The notes under the pieces are model-generated. The model did not search any database. It was not told the origin of the DNA and saw only the letters and a list, made by a program, of their open reading frames with translations. The position numbers were made by a program, and so were the translations under genes. This document shows positions 1-12,181 of a stretch of 64,000 nt of DNA, piece after piece. Positions within the stretch are counted from its first letter, which is position 1; each line of letters opens with the position of its first letter. Source of the stretch: Warburgia ugandensis (lineage: Eukaryota > Streptophyta > Magnoliopsida > Canellales > Canellaceae); assembly GCA_035236585.1 (NCBI GenBank), contig CP141126.1, positions 68,921,414 through 68,985,413 on the forward strand, given 5' to 3'.

Positions 1-460
1 CAACTTGGATGGGCTAGGCATCCCAATTTATCTTGGTCAAAGAATAACAACCAAGGGAGACCATCTGTAAATCCCCATGTCCAAAACTTTCCTCTTAAAA
101 CTACAGTTCCCTAATAGCCACCTAGCTTTCAACAATCTCAACAACAAAAGAAACCATCTTCAGAGGAAAACATCTATAAAATGCTTGAAAAAATTGTAAA
201 AGATAATGATGACACTAAAAAGGCCTTAAACTAGTTGCAAAATGATAGTAGGCAGTTAGCCCATGTCAACTCTCATGCCATAGCCAAGTTAGACATGCAG
301 GCAAGCCAATTATCCACTGAACTACATACTAGAGGAAAGGGTCAGTTCCCTAGTCAACCCATCCCCAACCCTAAAGGTCAATTTAAGTTAGGGTCAAGTT
401 CTCAAACCCTTAACCCTCACGAGCATGCCAAGTCTATAACCACCCTTAGGAGTGGTCATT
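1..460 (+). pseudogene. Athila gag C-terminal remnant
   Basis: The translated segment is rich in Q, S, N and P and ends in the conserved Athila motif 'TLRSG'. It resembles the stretch between the Athila capsid region and the protease. A short segment reading 'QNDSRQLAHVNSHAIAKLD' matches the heptad-like part that precedes this motif in Athila gag proteins. The capsid core lies upstream of the window. The fragment is a fossil with several disruptions. Confidence 0.6.
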
Positions 461-769
461 AGATCGATAACAAAATAGGGCAAGATAAGGAAACTATAGA
501 GGAGAAAGGGAAGAGACAGAAAAATATGATAGAACCTATAGTGGAGGCACCCTATGTGCCTAAAGCCCCTTCTCCTCAATTACTGAACAAAGCTAGAAAT
601 GGAACAAATTTCAATGAGTTAATGGAGGTATTTAAATATGTACAAATCAATATAACATTTCTCAATCCAATTAAAGACATCCCTTCCTCTGCCAAGTTCT
701 TAAAAGAGTTCTGCGTAAGAAAAAGAAAGTTAAATGTATAAAACAAAGCTTTCCTTATCAAGCAAGTAA

Positions 770-1740
770 ACTCTTTGATTGAACACAAGACCCCACTAAT
801 GTTTAGAGACCCAGGATGTCCTATAATTACTTGCATGATTGGAGATCACGTCATAGATAGAGCAATTCTTGACTTAAGGGCTAGTGTTAACTTGTTGCCA
901 TACTTTGTCTATGAGAAATTAAGACACAATGAGTTAAAACCAGCCACTCCCACTCTACAATTAGCTGATAGATTAGTTAAAATAACTTGTGGTTTGGTTG
1001 AAGATGTGTTGATACAGGTAGACAAGTTTTATTACCCTATTAATTTCATTGTACTGAACACCGAGCTTGTCTCTGATCCTGATAGTTAGATTTCAGTCAT
1101 CCTTGGACGTCCATTCTTGGCTACATCCAATGCCATTATTAACTGTAGGAATGGTTTAATGAAACTATTGTTCTGTAACATGAAGGTTAAGTTTAATGTC
1201 TTTAATGCCAATCAACAACATTTTGACCTTGATGATTCATGTGATGTCAATTTGATCAAGAGTCTAATTAATGAGATTCATCAACCATTGTCCATCTCTG
1301 ACCCACTAGAGGCTTGTTTCATGTACTTTAATGAAGAATTTGATATAGACAAGTCTATTGAGGGGGTAAACCATCTTCTAGATGCTGCACCAATGATGGA
1401 TACCTCGAAGTGGGGTCCTTATGAAGAACCACTCCCACCTTATAAATCTATCCCTATACCGTAAATAGAGGAACCACCATCTTTGGACCTAAAACCCTTG
1501 CATGACAACTTGAAATATTCATACCTAGGCCCAGATGAAACCTTACCTGTAATAATAGCATTAGATTTAGATAATGAACAAGAGGGTAGGCTTTTAGATG
1601 TTCGTAAGGAACATAAAACTACTCTAAGATGGATGATAGTAGACATAAAAGGGATTAGTCTAGCCATATGCATGCATGGGATACATTTAGAAGAAAATGC
1701 AAAACCTTCTAGGGAAACTCAAAGGCGATTAACCCCCACA
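770..1740 (+). pseudogene. Athila protease region and protease-RT linker (fossil)
   Basis: The first ~110 codons look like the retroviral-type aspartic protease of Athila elements, with the family string 'SVNLLPYFVYEKL' following the active-site region. Next comes the lineage-specific linker to RT, including 'AAPMMDTSKWGPYEEPLPP' near 1,390. A related linker string, 'VPLMDTSEWKA', occurs in the second Athila/Tat-type element near 21,590, which ties the two elements to one lineage. The protease would cut the Gag-Pol polyprotein in virus-like particles. The segment is broken. Confidence 0.6.
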
Positions 1741-2440
1741 TGAAAGACGTGGTCAAAGATGAAGTCCTAATGCTTTTAGATGTTGGCGTCATATGCCTTA
1801 TCTCTGACAGTACTTGGGTCAGTCCCATTCAGGTTGTACATAAGAAATTCGAGGTCACGGTAGTAAAAAATAAGGATAACGAGTTAGTACCCACCCGCAT
1901 GACCACCAAGTGGAGAATTTGCGTTGATTATTAAAAGTTGAATGCAGTCATAAGGAAAGATCATTTTCCTCTACCCTTCATTAACCAAATGCCAAAGAGG
2001 TTGGTCAGACATAGCTATTTCTATTTTCTAAATGGATATTTTGGTTACAACCAGACTCCTATAGCACCAAATGATCAGGAGAAGACCACCTTCACCTACC
2101 CTTTTAGAACCTTCACCTATCAGCGTATGCCTTTTGGGCTTCATAATGCTCTAGCTACATTTCAAAGGTGTATGTTGAGCATTTTCTCCAATATGGTGGA
2201 AAGGATTCTTGACGTGTTTATGGATGACTTCTCAGTATTTGGGTCATCATTTGATGAGTGTTTGCACCACTTAAAGTTAGTTCTTGTAAGGTGTTAAGAA
2301 AAGAATCTTGTGTTAAACTAGGAAAAGTGTCATTTTATGGTGCAAAGTGGGATAGTATCAGGCCACATAATATCACCCAATGGGATAAAAGTTGAGATGG
2401 AAAAAGTGGATATAATAGCCAAGCTCCCTCCGCCAAGGAA
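1740..2440 (+). pseudogene. Athila reverse transcriptase remnant
   Basis: The region contains recognisable RT blocks in order. They begin with the entry block 'LLDVGVICLISDSTWVSPIQ' and continue with 'WRICVDY', 'KDHFPLPFINQM', 'YQRMPFGLHNALATFQRCM' and the catalytic YxDD-type block 'VFMDDFSVFG' near 2,215. These blocks and their wording match plant Ty3/Gypsy of the Athila lineage. In a living element the enzyme copies the genomic RNA into cDNA in the cytoplasm. The region is interrupted several times and is not functional. Confidence 0.88.
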
Positions 2441-2599
2441 GGTTAAAGAAATTCTCTCCTTTTTATGACATGTTAGCTTTTACAGACAATTCATCAAGGA
2501 TTTTAAAAAAATTACCAAGCCCCTTGTAATCTACTTACAAAGGAGGCCATTTTTTACTTTGATGAAGACTGTAAGAAAGCATTTGAGTGACCCAAGGCC

Positions 2600-3015
2600 G
2601 AGTTGATTTTTGCACCTTTTATTTGGCCACCAGATTGGAGTGCACCATTCAAGATAATGTGTGACACACTGGACTATGCCATTGGAGTTGTTTTGGGACA
2701 ACACATTGATAAACTTCCCAATGTAATATATTATGATACTAAAACACTAAATGATGCTCAACTCAACCATTCAACTACTGAGAAAGAGTTGTTAGCTATA
2801 GTGTCTTCTTTAGATAAGTTTAGATCTTACTTGTTTGGGTCTAAATTTATAGTATACTCAGATCATGCTGCCTTAAAGTACCTCCTTTATAAAAAGGATG
2901 AAAAACCTAGGTTGGTATGTTGGATATTACTGCTACAAGAGTTTGACTTAGAAATTCAAGACAAGAAAGGTTCTAAAAATTTAGTAGCAGATCATTTACC
3001 CAGATTAGGGGTGTA
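2600..3015 (+). pseudogene. Athila RNase H remnant
   Basis: The recognisable RNase H blocks are '[10 protein letters not shown]', '[20 protein letters not shown]' and '[10 protein letters not shown]', ending in 'LVADHLPRL', which leads into the spacer before integrase. The order and spacing are those of Ty3/Gypsy RNase H. The domain would degrade the RNA strand of the RNA:DNA hybrid and create the polypurine primer. Confidence 0.82.
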
Positions 3016-3279
3016 GCACACTAGCGATCATGGGCCTATAATTAAATCATACCCACATGAATAGTTATTGCATATTTCCTAGTTTCCTTGGTAGGGTGAT
3101 ATTGTTAATTATCTTGTTATAAGATCAATGTCTAATCATTGGACCAAACAAGATATAAAGAGATTTTTTAACCGAGGTTCAATATTTCACTTAGGATGAT
3201 CCTTACTTATTCAAGTACTATCCCAATCAGGTAATTAGTAGATGTGTACCGATAGTGAACATAATCAAATCATCTCCTT

Positions 3280-4085
3280 TTTGTCATGATCATACATTTG
3301 GGGGCCATTTTAGCTCTAGAAAGATCGTTGCAAAAATTTTGCAGTGTGGTTTTTATTGGCATACGATATTTAAATATGCACATGCTTATTACAAAGCATG
3401 TGGAAGGTCTCAATAGTTAGGAAGTTTAGGAATGAGACATATGATGCCCTTAAACCCAATCCTTGTCATAGAACCTTTTGATGTTTAAGGCATGGATTTC
3501 ATGGGACCCTTTCATAATTCTTTGGAAACCTTTACATCCTAGTGGGAGTGGACTATGTGTCCAAGTGGGTGAAGGCTATACCCTACAAAACTAATGATCA
3601 CAAGTTTGTGGTACAATATTTAAAAGAAAATATTTTTGCATGGTTTGGTACTCCAAGAGCCAAAATAAGTGATGCGAGAAAACACTTTTGTAATAAAGTA
3701 TTTGAGAATTTAATGAAAAAGTATGGTGTCAACCATAGGATAGCTAACCCTTACCACCCTCAAACCAGTGGTCAAGTAGAGATATCCAATAGGGAGATAA
3801 AGCGAATTCTAGAAAAGACAGTCAATCCAAGTAGGAAAGACTAGTCTCTGAGAGTTAATGACACTTTGTGGGCTTATCATACAGCATATAAAACCCCTAT
3901 AGGAATGTCGCCATACCACCTAGTCTATGGAAAGGCCTGCCACTTTCTAGTGGAGTTAGAGTATAAGGCATATTGGGTTATGAAAAGGCTCATTTTCAAC
4001 TTAGATTCTGTTAGGACCCACCAAAAACTCCAACTTAATGAGTTGGAAGAATTGAGAAAAGATCCATATGACCTTGCATGATTGT
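3280..4085 (+). pseudogene. Athila integrase remnant
   Basis: An HHCC-type zinc-binding region (about 3,280-3,420, including 'HDHTFGGHF' and 'YKACGRSQ') is followed by the catalytic core with 'GMDFMGPF', '[13 protein letters not shown]' and '[19 protein letters not shown]'. Last comes the Athila-typical C-terminal part with '[12 protein letters not shown]' and 'LNELEELR'. There is no chromodomain. The enzyme would insert the cDNA into the genome. The copy is broken. Confidence 0.85.
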
Positions 4086-5517
4086 ACAAAGATTGAATGA
4101 AGTTTATACATGATAGACATATTTGAGGAAATCCTTTACATCTAGGCAAAAGGTCTTATTGTATAACTCTTGATTGCATCTATTCCTAAGAGAACTTACA
4201 TCTAGATGAATTGGACCTTACATAGTACACACAGTGTATTCTCATGGGGCAAGTATTTCCACAATTTCTTCAGTGTATATAAATTAGTGTGATCTTACTA
4301 TCCTTGTTTTGGTTAAACATCAAGAATAAATAGGACTAATGGCTTTATTTCAAGAAACTTTATTAAATCTAATAGGCTTTAGGAAACCTAAGAAATGATA
4401 TAGGCTATCTTTGTTCAACCTAGAGATATAAAGCCTACCCAGTATATCATACCACTAGTGAACCCTTTGAGCCTATCACTAACACTTTTCTTTCTTAAAC
4501 CCACTCACCTTAACCCAAAATAAACCAAAAAAATAAATAATCATTACCCATTTTCAACATGAGTAGAGTTCGTAGAAAAGTTCAAATGAGGACAAAAAGT
4601 CAAAGATGTGTGAAAAATAGCCTTCTTTCTTCCAAAGAAGCAAAAAAAAAAAAAAAAAGTGAAAAGAATAAAAGTATAAAAAAAAGTGAAAAAGAATAAT
4701 AAAAATATGAAAGAGATATTCACTTCAAGTACAACCTTAAAGAAAATTTGTCCTAACAAATATTCTTTGAAGATTCTACTCAATTTTGAATCTTTGAAAT
4801 CCTTATACCCTTCTTTTTTGAACCTAGCCTAAGCCTACATTTCCTCCTAGTTAAAGACCTATTGATCTTAGGTGGAACATAGCCTTAAAGAGGTGATAAA
4901 AAAAAAAAAAGCAATTAAGGTAAAAGGCCCCTAATATTCTTGGTGATAACATCCACTCTTAGGGATCACTATCCTTTGTCTCATGAGCATTTAAAAAATT
5001 TATTATGTGAAGCATTAGCTTATTGGATTTGGTCACATAATGAGTGAAATATGTTTAAATCCATATTTGAGAGTTTCATTTTTGAGAGTATACCTATGAG
5101 GATTTAAGGTCAAGACATATTTCCAATAGAATTTATGTATATCCAGATAGAAGTCAAGATTGATGTGTCATACACACACATGCACTCTGAGAAATAACTC
5201 AAATAAAATGTCTTTAATATTTGATGTGTAAAATTGTCAATCCTCTGTGTTAAGTTGTGAAAAACGTGTAGAATGCTAATGAATGAAGATTCTCAAAGAT
5301 AAAATAGGAAACTTAACCTTAGTGAATTTTGTGGGTATATTCACTACAAACCCTCATGAGGCATTACACATCCATTAGGGGTAACCTAGGGATTCAAGGA
5401 CTTGTTGCATGTACTAAATGCAATACTGAGTACCTATGAAAGTGGCACCTTGTATCAATTTTTGAAAAATAATTTTCACATGTTTTGCTTAGGACTAACA
5501 AAATGCTAGTTGGGAGG
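4086..5517 (+). other. Non-coding 3' internal region of Athila element #1
   Basis: This ~1.4-kb stretch between integrase and LTR has no convincing frame. It carries A-rich runs near 4,638-4,657 and 4,898-4,910. It is clearly related to the 3' internal region of the second Athila/Tat-type element (about 22,900-23,940); for example, both share a 'cctaagcctay(g/a)tttc' block followed by a 'gatcttagg' block. It ends in a polypurine-like 'gttgggagg' directly before the LTR. Some Athila elements carry an env-like frame here; I see none. Confidence 0.55.
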
Positions 5518-7895
5518 TGTGCTAAGTGTTCAATTTTGGCCAAAATACCCCTAATTTAGCATTTAATTAGATCAACTTACTAATTAATTTGGTAAATTTT
5601 AGCTTAAATTGATCATCCAACCATTAATTTAGTGGTCAAATGATCATCTGAGCTAAGCAGATGCTTAATGTATGGTTTAGATGACTCTAATCTAGTCTTA
5701 TATTTTACAAATCAAATAGATCATGGTTTGGATGACTAATTCTTTAGTGCAGATCAGTTGGATTGGATATTAGATGGCTCGAATTGTGCCAATTAGTGTC
5801 AAATAAAAAATCAACGATACAGATTATCTGAAAGGGCATTGAATAAACTAGATCACTCACAAGGCAAGATGGGATGGTTTCCTAAAATAAAATGAGTTCT
5901 GATTAGAGGAAAGGACATCTTGGATAAAATTTCTTAAATAAGAGATCAACTTTAAAACGAAGAGCTGCATAATTAAAGGGAGTAGAAGTTTCCTAGTAGG
6001 AAGCTAACTCTTCACCATATGGAAAGTGTAAGGAAAGCTAGGGAGAACAAAATTAGAAAGGCATCAAGGCTTTAAAAGGAGGAGGCCACTACTGGATCGA
6101 GAGAATTTTTTACTGTGTTCATCCTATGCCTTTTGTTTACTGTCTTTTTACCATATTTCTCTTCTTCATTCTTTCATGTACCCAGCCTCTATCTCTGTCT
6201 CTTCTCTTCCCAATTGCACCGAGCTCCAAGTTGCACCTCAACAGTAGATCACCACACCCCAACTCTATTCCCCCTCTCCCTTAGCCCACTCTTTTTCCCC
6301 TTCTCAGTTTCCAACAAGAAACTAGGAACTACTTCCTATCCTCCCCCTCTATTCTTCACTTGTCTCTCATCCTCACCTCTATCTCTCCCTCTCGTCACCA
6401 TCCATCCATCCCTTCCTTTATTAGTCTTTCTCTTTTCATTTGGTTCACCAGTCTCATCCCCTGTTTAGTTTTTCATCGTTCCCCATTGTTTCTAGTTCCC
6501 TACCCTTCTTTGTTTCTCAGTTCAATGTCAATTCCAATTGTGTTTCCACTAGTTCCACTTCTTTGTTTCAATCACCAACCCATGTCTCTCTCACCTCTAC
6601 TCTCACCCTACCAACCTCTCTCTTTCATCAATGCACCAGACCGCTCCACCACGTCTTCCTGTCTCCTTCTGCTCTCTCATTATCTCCATCTTTGTTCATT
6701 GGCAAAGACCCGCATCTCTCCCTTTCTCTCCATTTCCGACTTTCGCAACCTAATTGGTAGGACGCACTGGTTGTCATCCCCTTCTCTCCTTGTTCCTCCC
6801 TAGTCATGCACTCTTCTTCATCCTCTATTTGTTAGCACATCACTGCCTGAGCCACCTGCTACATAGGTGATATTGATCAAAATGCCCACACTAGTCAGTA
6901 GTCCCCAGCAATGTTCACTGATCAATCAGCCCAGCAGCAACACCACAACTGGTTGCCCAGCCCACCATCTCCTTCCTTCTCCCCCCTCTTTGATTTCCCT
7001 TCTTCTCTAGTAACTCCAATCACTGCACCCTGCCAGCAAGGACACCCAGTAGAGATCATCGGCTACATTTCACCACTGTTCTGCTCTCTTCTTAGGTGTC
7101 TTCATCTTCCTTTGTTTCGGCAAGTTTTTATGTTTTATGGGAAAAAGAAGGAACTTTCATTGAAAATTCCAAATTTACGAATAGCACAATAAATTCAATT
7201 ATATTTTCATCCTGTTACTATAGTTATTCATGTTCTATTCTATTCCTATTTTGCTTATCTATGTTCTATATTATTCCATGGTTAATCCAGGAATTATTTT
7301 ATCAATACCTGTTTTAAATAAAGTTTAACCGAATTAATGGTTTTGCTTTAATAAATGGGATTTCTTCAAATTCTCATCTGTTTCACATTCGATTTTCAAT
7401 CAACTTCCAAATATTGTTTTTAGGACATTTTATAGCTTGTTTATCATTCTTGATCCTCAATCTAGGATTCAAAAATGAAATATAATCCGTTAAAAACCAA
7501 ATTCCTTATCTAGACTAGATCTTTGAAATTTTGGAGAATTTGCCTAATCCATTAGTTTGATCATTAATCAGAAGCACTAGAAAGAGATTGATGAAGGTAG
7601 ACCAAGATAGAAGATATCATCTTTGAGGAAAATGATGTGAACAAGCTAGGGAAGTAGATTTTTCTTTTTTTCTTTTTTTAGTTAAAGTTCTGTCTTTTTG
7701 AGTTGGACCTCTGTAATTTTCATTGATTAAATATATCTAAATTCTAATTGCAATTTCATTTAATTTTTGTCACTTAGTTTTAATTTTGAACAATTAGATT
7801 TTATTTAAACTCCAAAATATTAAGGTGAGTCCCTATGGGGTCGACCTCTACTTGCATATGCCACACTATAATAGCCCATGCACTTGCGGTTAACA
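5518..7895 (+). repeat. 3' LTR of Athila element #1 (2.38 kb)
   Basis: The LTR starts with TGTGCTAAGTG right after the polypurine stretch and ends near 'cttgcggttaaca'. Its end resembles the end of the LTR at 17,436-19,422 (both 'tgcacttg(c/t)g(g/a)gtt(t)aac'-like). A TATA-like 'tttaaaag' lies at about 6,072. Just after it begins a ~1-kb pyrimidine-rich tract (about 6,130-7,130) that produces long but meaningless open frames in several phases. The 5' LTR is outside the window, so I cannot date the insertion or check its target duplication; the right-hand 5 bp would be 'atagc'. Confidence 0.75.
6064..6085 (+). promoter_or_regulatory. TATA-like core promoter of Athila #1 LTR
   Basis: The string 'ggctttaaaaggaggaggcc' sits about 550 bp into the LTR and 40-50 bp before a long pyrimidine-rich stretch, the position expected of the U3/R boundary. 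No transcript data support it. Confidence 0.4.
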
Positions 7896-9375
7896 ATAGC
7901 TAGGACCAACTCTTATGAGTCACCTAATTTTAACCATATCAACATAACATAGTTTGTACATGGGCTAGGACCAACTTTCACGAGTCACCTGATTTTAACC
8001 ATATCTAAGAATCACAATCTATAAATGGTCCAAACCAATTCTCACTAGTCGTCTAATTTTAACTGTATTTGTGATCACATAGATCACTGTCTTTCACAAT
8101 AAAATCTCATGGAAAAATGCTCAAAACAAATCATCAAACTTTTTGAATACCATTTGAAATAAATTTGCTAAAAATACATACTCAATTATGCATAATCATA
8201 TACCTAAGTATCACTAAACAATCTTATAGACTTTCTTTTTCAAAGATGAACAGTAAATACATAATTTTGATTCAAAACATAGCATAAATATTTAATTTCA
8301 TTCATTAGATATTCTAAAGAAACTCATTATAAAATCAAAATTCAAATATACTAAAAAACATGGCAATCTTAATTCCACCTACCTAGTGTGACGTTTACCC
8401 ATTCACTTATTTCAAAACCATCAAATCCACTTACTAGTCAGCAATCAAGATTTGATTGTTCAAGCTTTCATTTTTGATTAATTGCCAATCTACAAAACAT
8501 ATGCACATTCCTTTTAAAATTCTTCATCATTTGTAATCTATGTCTTTCATGATCATCCACTATCAAGATCACCATAGATGACTTTTCTATCACTTCATAG
8601 AACAGATCAGTATGTTCATGACCCTTCAATCTATTGATTGGTCTTTCTCAACTGTGGATCATCAATTAGATCTCCAACTATTGTTAGAAAGATAGATCAT
8701 ACTGTTGATTGTTAATCCATGGTCCGAATCCCTCTTTTAACATCTGAAATTACTATCCTATGAGCTTACAAATTACTCTTTCACTAGTCGATAACCCTAA
8801 TTCTCTGTAATCCACGAGTAAAACCAATTTTCAATGGTTAAATTTACTGTTCATGCATTTCTAATGGTCATACATATTTAAAATTCCAATTTTTGGTCTA
8901 TCCAATAGTTGAGATTTACCTTTCAAATTAGAAAACCTTGCTTAAGGATGATTCAAGTATATAAAGGATGAAATCCAATAGCTTAGAGTGTTTTGATCTA
9001 ACAATCAACAAGTAATCATAGTGTTTCCCTTCTCTAATAATAATTACATCATTGTCTTGGACTGAGTTCAATCGAAATTTAGGTTGATCTTCACTATTCA
9101 TCTTCAAAATTTACTATTCACTGTCGATCAATGATTAGACTATCCTTGATCGATGTGAATTTACTTGAATTTATTTGTAATAACTTTACTTTACTTTTTT
9201 TGTTTAGATTTACTATTTTTTTCATAAGTTTGGTAGTGTTTAATTAGACAATTGAGGTTGCCTGGTTGGCCTCATGTCTTGATCGACAATCTCGATTAGA
9301 TCATACTTAGTCTATTGTAATAATAAATGGAAGATAATTACATTTTAAAAAGTTAAAAAAACGAGGAATGTTACA
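7896..9375 (-). repeat. 3' LTR (partial) of the minus-strand LARD-like element
   Basis: It aligns with 12,850-14,330 and the last ~20 bp before 15,398. Its outer (left) part is missing here and is probably on the far side of Athila element #1, outside the window. It begins exactly where that element's LTR ends. Its inner end is TGTAACATTCCTCG read on the minus strand. Confidence 0.65.
7898..8095. repeat. ~65-bp imperfect tandem repeat, 3 units
   Basis: Units start near 7,898, 7,963 and 8,025. Each has the frame '(g)ctaggaccaact(c/t)', then a 'gagtcacctgatttta'-like block, then 'accatat'. The same array with about four units is present in the other LTR, so it belongs to the LTR family. Confidence 0.6.
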
Positions 9376-12180
9376 TTCTTCCCTCTTTAACAAATTTTTA
9401 TCATCAAAATTATTTTCATGTGATTTCACAAATAATTATAAGTTTATTCTTATTATCTCATCATAGATTTTAGTTCCATGTGATCACTTTAGCTGAATGA
9501 TTTTTACAAGGGAGGTTCGATCAAAGAAACACCTGTGTTCTTCCATTTTATTTCATGTCTTGTGTCTATTTTACCAGTTAAGATTCAAAATTTATGATTC
9601 CAATTTAACTCCTCACTTGCATAGCTTTTTTGTTCATTTGAACTGTAACAAGTTTCTTTAATTGGGTACTTTATTACTCTTCATTACATTCTTGATATAT
9701 CAACATCTTTTATAAATTCTTTCCATTTCTTGCATTCCATTATTAGTGCACAATAAAAGATAAATTCCTACCTTGGTCTGTCTCAATGATAACCCTATTT
9801 GTCATCATATCTTCCAGTCTATGCTCAAATAATTTCATGCACATGAAAAGAACTCAAAGGCTAATCAACATCATCGAATCATATCTTTGTAAGGACTAGA
9901 CTCAAAGCCATTCAATAATTAGTCTGAATTCATGGTTCAGGTTTGAATAAGGATCATATATCAAATACTATTGCTTAAAGCAGGAAAAAGTCTTACATTA
10001 ATAACATTATCATAACATCCGTCCAACATTATAAGAATCACGTGGATTTAATCACTACATAGTTTGTACTCATGCTATAATGCTTTACTTATATACAAGT
10101 CATCATCATCAATTCTAGTTCCACATGATTCATGAAAAGACATCCTATGATATCATGAATTGGCATTTTACATGTAGCCATTCATTGGGATCTTTCTTTT
10201 CATACACTTGTCGGAACTACACTTCTAAACAATCTCTTTTGAGAAGAGGTATAAAGTGATATCATTCACACATTAAGTCAACTAGATGGACCATGGTGTG
10301 ATAATAGCCATCAAAGGCTATGTGCAAACTTCTATATGTCGACACAAAAATTGGACTGTGAACCTCGCAATAGACAGAGAAGATTGTCAACAATACTGCC
10401 CATAATGGGCAATCTCGACACAAAAGTATTTGACCTAGCATAGTTCACTTCATTGAGCCAAAATACACTTCTCTACATCACTAATGAATTCAATCGTGAT
10501 GGACCAGCAGCTCAATGTGATAGCCCAAAAGAGTAAATGAAAATAAACCTTGATTACTCAATCCAAAATCTTGACTCAACCCACTACCTTTGAGCCAAGT
10601 CATTCTCTTATTGAGCATACAACCAAACTTGTCCAAGAACATTAGCCTCACATATTCTATACCTTAGTAGAGGCTGATCAAAAATAAACCTTCTGGACAT
10701 AATTGTCAACATTGCGATCTTTTGCATACCTTTGAAACTATTCTTCCTATGTAGCAATTTGAATCTCTTACCAAAATCATTACCAGCTAACCATCTGTGA
10801 ATGCCACTTAAAAATGTCTCTTCCTTATTCAAGAAGTAGTTTCTTGTAATATCATCTAAATCTTCATCATGCAAACTTGCTTGTCGTCTACCATATGCAA
10901 ATTCAAACTTGAAATACTTCAAGCATTTCTAGTTTGCCACTAATTTAGAGTCAAACTACTTTCTCCTTCCAAAAGAGCTCATATTTTAAATGGTCTACCT
11001 TCCAACTTTTAGGAATTGTCTTATCATGTGAGGAATTGGCCTTCAAAAGTGTATTGTTATCCTTAGCTGTTACTCTTTTCTATCTACTCTCCATTGTCTC
11101 ATTTGAGGGCTTATATTGCCTCCATTCATGTACTCTTTGCTCCTTAGAGTTATGTGTCACATCTTATCTATTATCATCCTTTTCATCAATGTTCAATCCA
11201 ACTTGAAAATTTTTTGTTCGAGTGAAGAACTTTGGTTTTTTGCTTAAGGACAATAGTCCTCTTTTTAGATTCCCTTTTTTTGGTCATTTTGCTCAATTAA
11301 CTCACATAATGCCTCTAAAGTATCATCCTTCAAAGCATTATCCTCCCAGTATCAAAACTTATTTTTTTCTTCTAATTATCCTTGGACTTCATTGGATAAT
11401 AATTATTATGCTTCAGCAAACTCTGTACACATAATCCAACTTAGGGTTTGAACCCTCAAGTGGTTGTCCATGTCAATTGATATCCTTTTGCTTGACAAGT
11501 TATCAATTAGGAATGCCAATTTGTGTAAATCTCCATCAGCCATAGCCTCTTTAACCTTTCTAATAAGATTGATTAGACTTTCACAAAAATATATTTGTAA
11601 TGATGTGGTAAATAGGCCAAACAACGTTAAACATTTGAAGTTCATCATACATTGTCACATTAGTAGCCAAACTCTTGGCTAAAATCATAGTCAAGCACTA
11701 TTCACTTTCAAGATCACTCTTATCCAATAGGGAGGTTTTCATTTTCACCGTATTCCTCAAAAGAACTGTTTCTTCTCAATAAAACTCCTCTTACATATTA
11801 CGCCATATAATTACAATCAAGGAAAGAAAATATCAAGTTTCTTTTCATTGTCTTAGTATAAATATACTAATTATCCAATTGGGTTTCCATCCAAGAACCC
11901 TTCAAATTCATGTTTAGTCATTCAACTCCTCATGTGATCATTGTTTTCCCAAAACTCAAATGGTTTCCCAAATGGTCAGGCTCCTCTTGACCTCTCACTG
12001 GGAAGGTTGATAGATCTTAATCTACCCTCTTGAAAAACTTATGAAACAATTTTAGTAACAATCTATTTATGAGTTATCTTTATAACCCATATTTGGTTAA
12101 TCAACCCTCACATGTTAGCTATATATGACCTTGGACATGTAAGGGTGGTTGCAAGTGGAAAAACTGGGCTCTAATACCAA
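9376..12180 (-). other. Internal region of the LARD-like element, no recognisable coding domain
   Basis: I find no RT, integrase, protease, zinc knuckle or chromodomain string on either strand. The longest minus-strand frames, about 104 and 80 codons near 10,608-10,922 and 11,406-11,648, have no family features I recognise and are not convincing genes. The region is bounded by a polypurine tract on the left and a primer site on the right. Confidence 0.5.
12168..12179 (-). promoter_or_regulatory. Primer-binding site (tRNA-iMet type), minus strand
   Basis: The minus strand reads TGGTATTAGAGC starting two bases after the LTR end GTCACA. This is close to the TGGTATCAGAGC primer site of plant chromoviruses and many Copia elements (complement of the initiator tRNA-Met 3' end). 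Confidence 0.65.
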
Positions 12181-12181
12181 T

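Larger units (their letters stand above)
1..7895 (+). mobile_element. Athila-type Ty3/Gypsy LTR retrotransposon #1, 5' end outside window
   Basis: This is the 3' two thirds of an LTR retrotransposon. In order I see a gag C-terminal part, an aspartic protease region, reverse transcriptase, RNase H, integrase, a long non-coding 3' region, a polypurine stretch and an LTR. The gag-PR-RT-RH-INT order is that of Ty3/Gypsy. The integrase tail, with '[10 protein letters not shown]' and '[10 protein letters not shown]', and the gag C-terminal part with 'KSITTLRSG' are characteristic of the plant Athila lineage (family knowledge). The element is clearly dead, with well over ten disruptions across the coding region, so it is old. 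No chromodomain follows the integrase, as expected for Athila. I see no envelope-like frame in the 3' region. The right end abuts a minus-strand LTR of another element, which suggests a nested insertion. Confidence 0.85.

Noticed and set aside
6115-6803. Overlapping frames of 106-147 codons rich in Ser, Pro, Leu and Phe
   Set aside because: They lie in a pyrimidine-rich LTR tract, are open in more than one phase at once, and have no domain; this is a composition effect.
10608-10922. 104-codon minus-strand frame as a novel gene
   Set aside because: There is no recognisable domain, and it lies inside a non-autonomous retrotransposon interior with no promoter or second-copy support.
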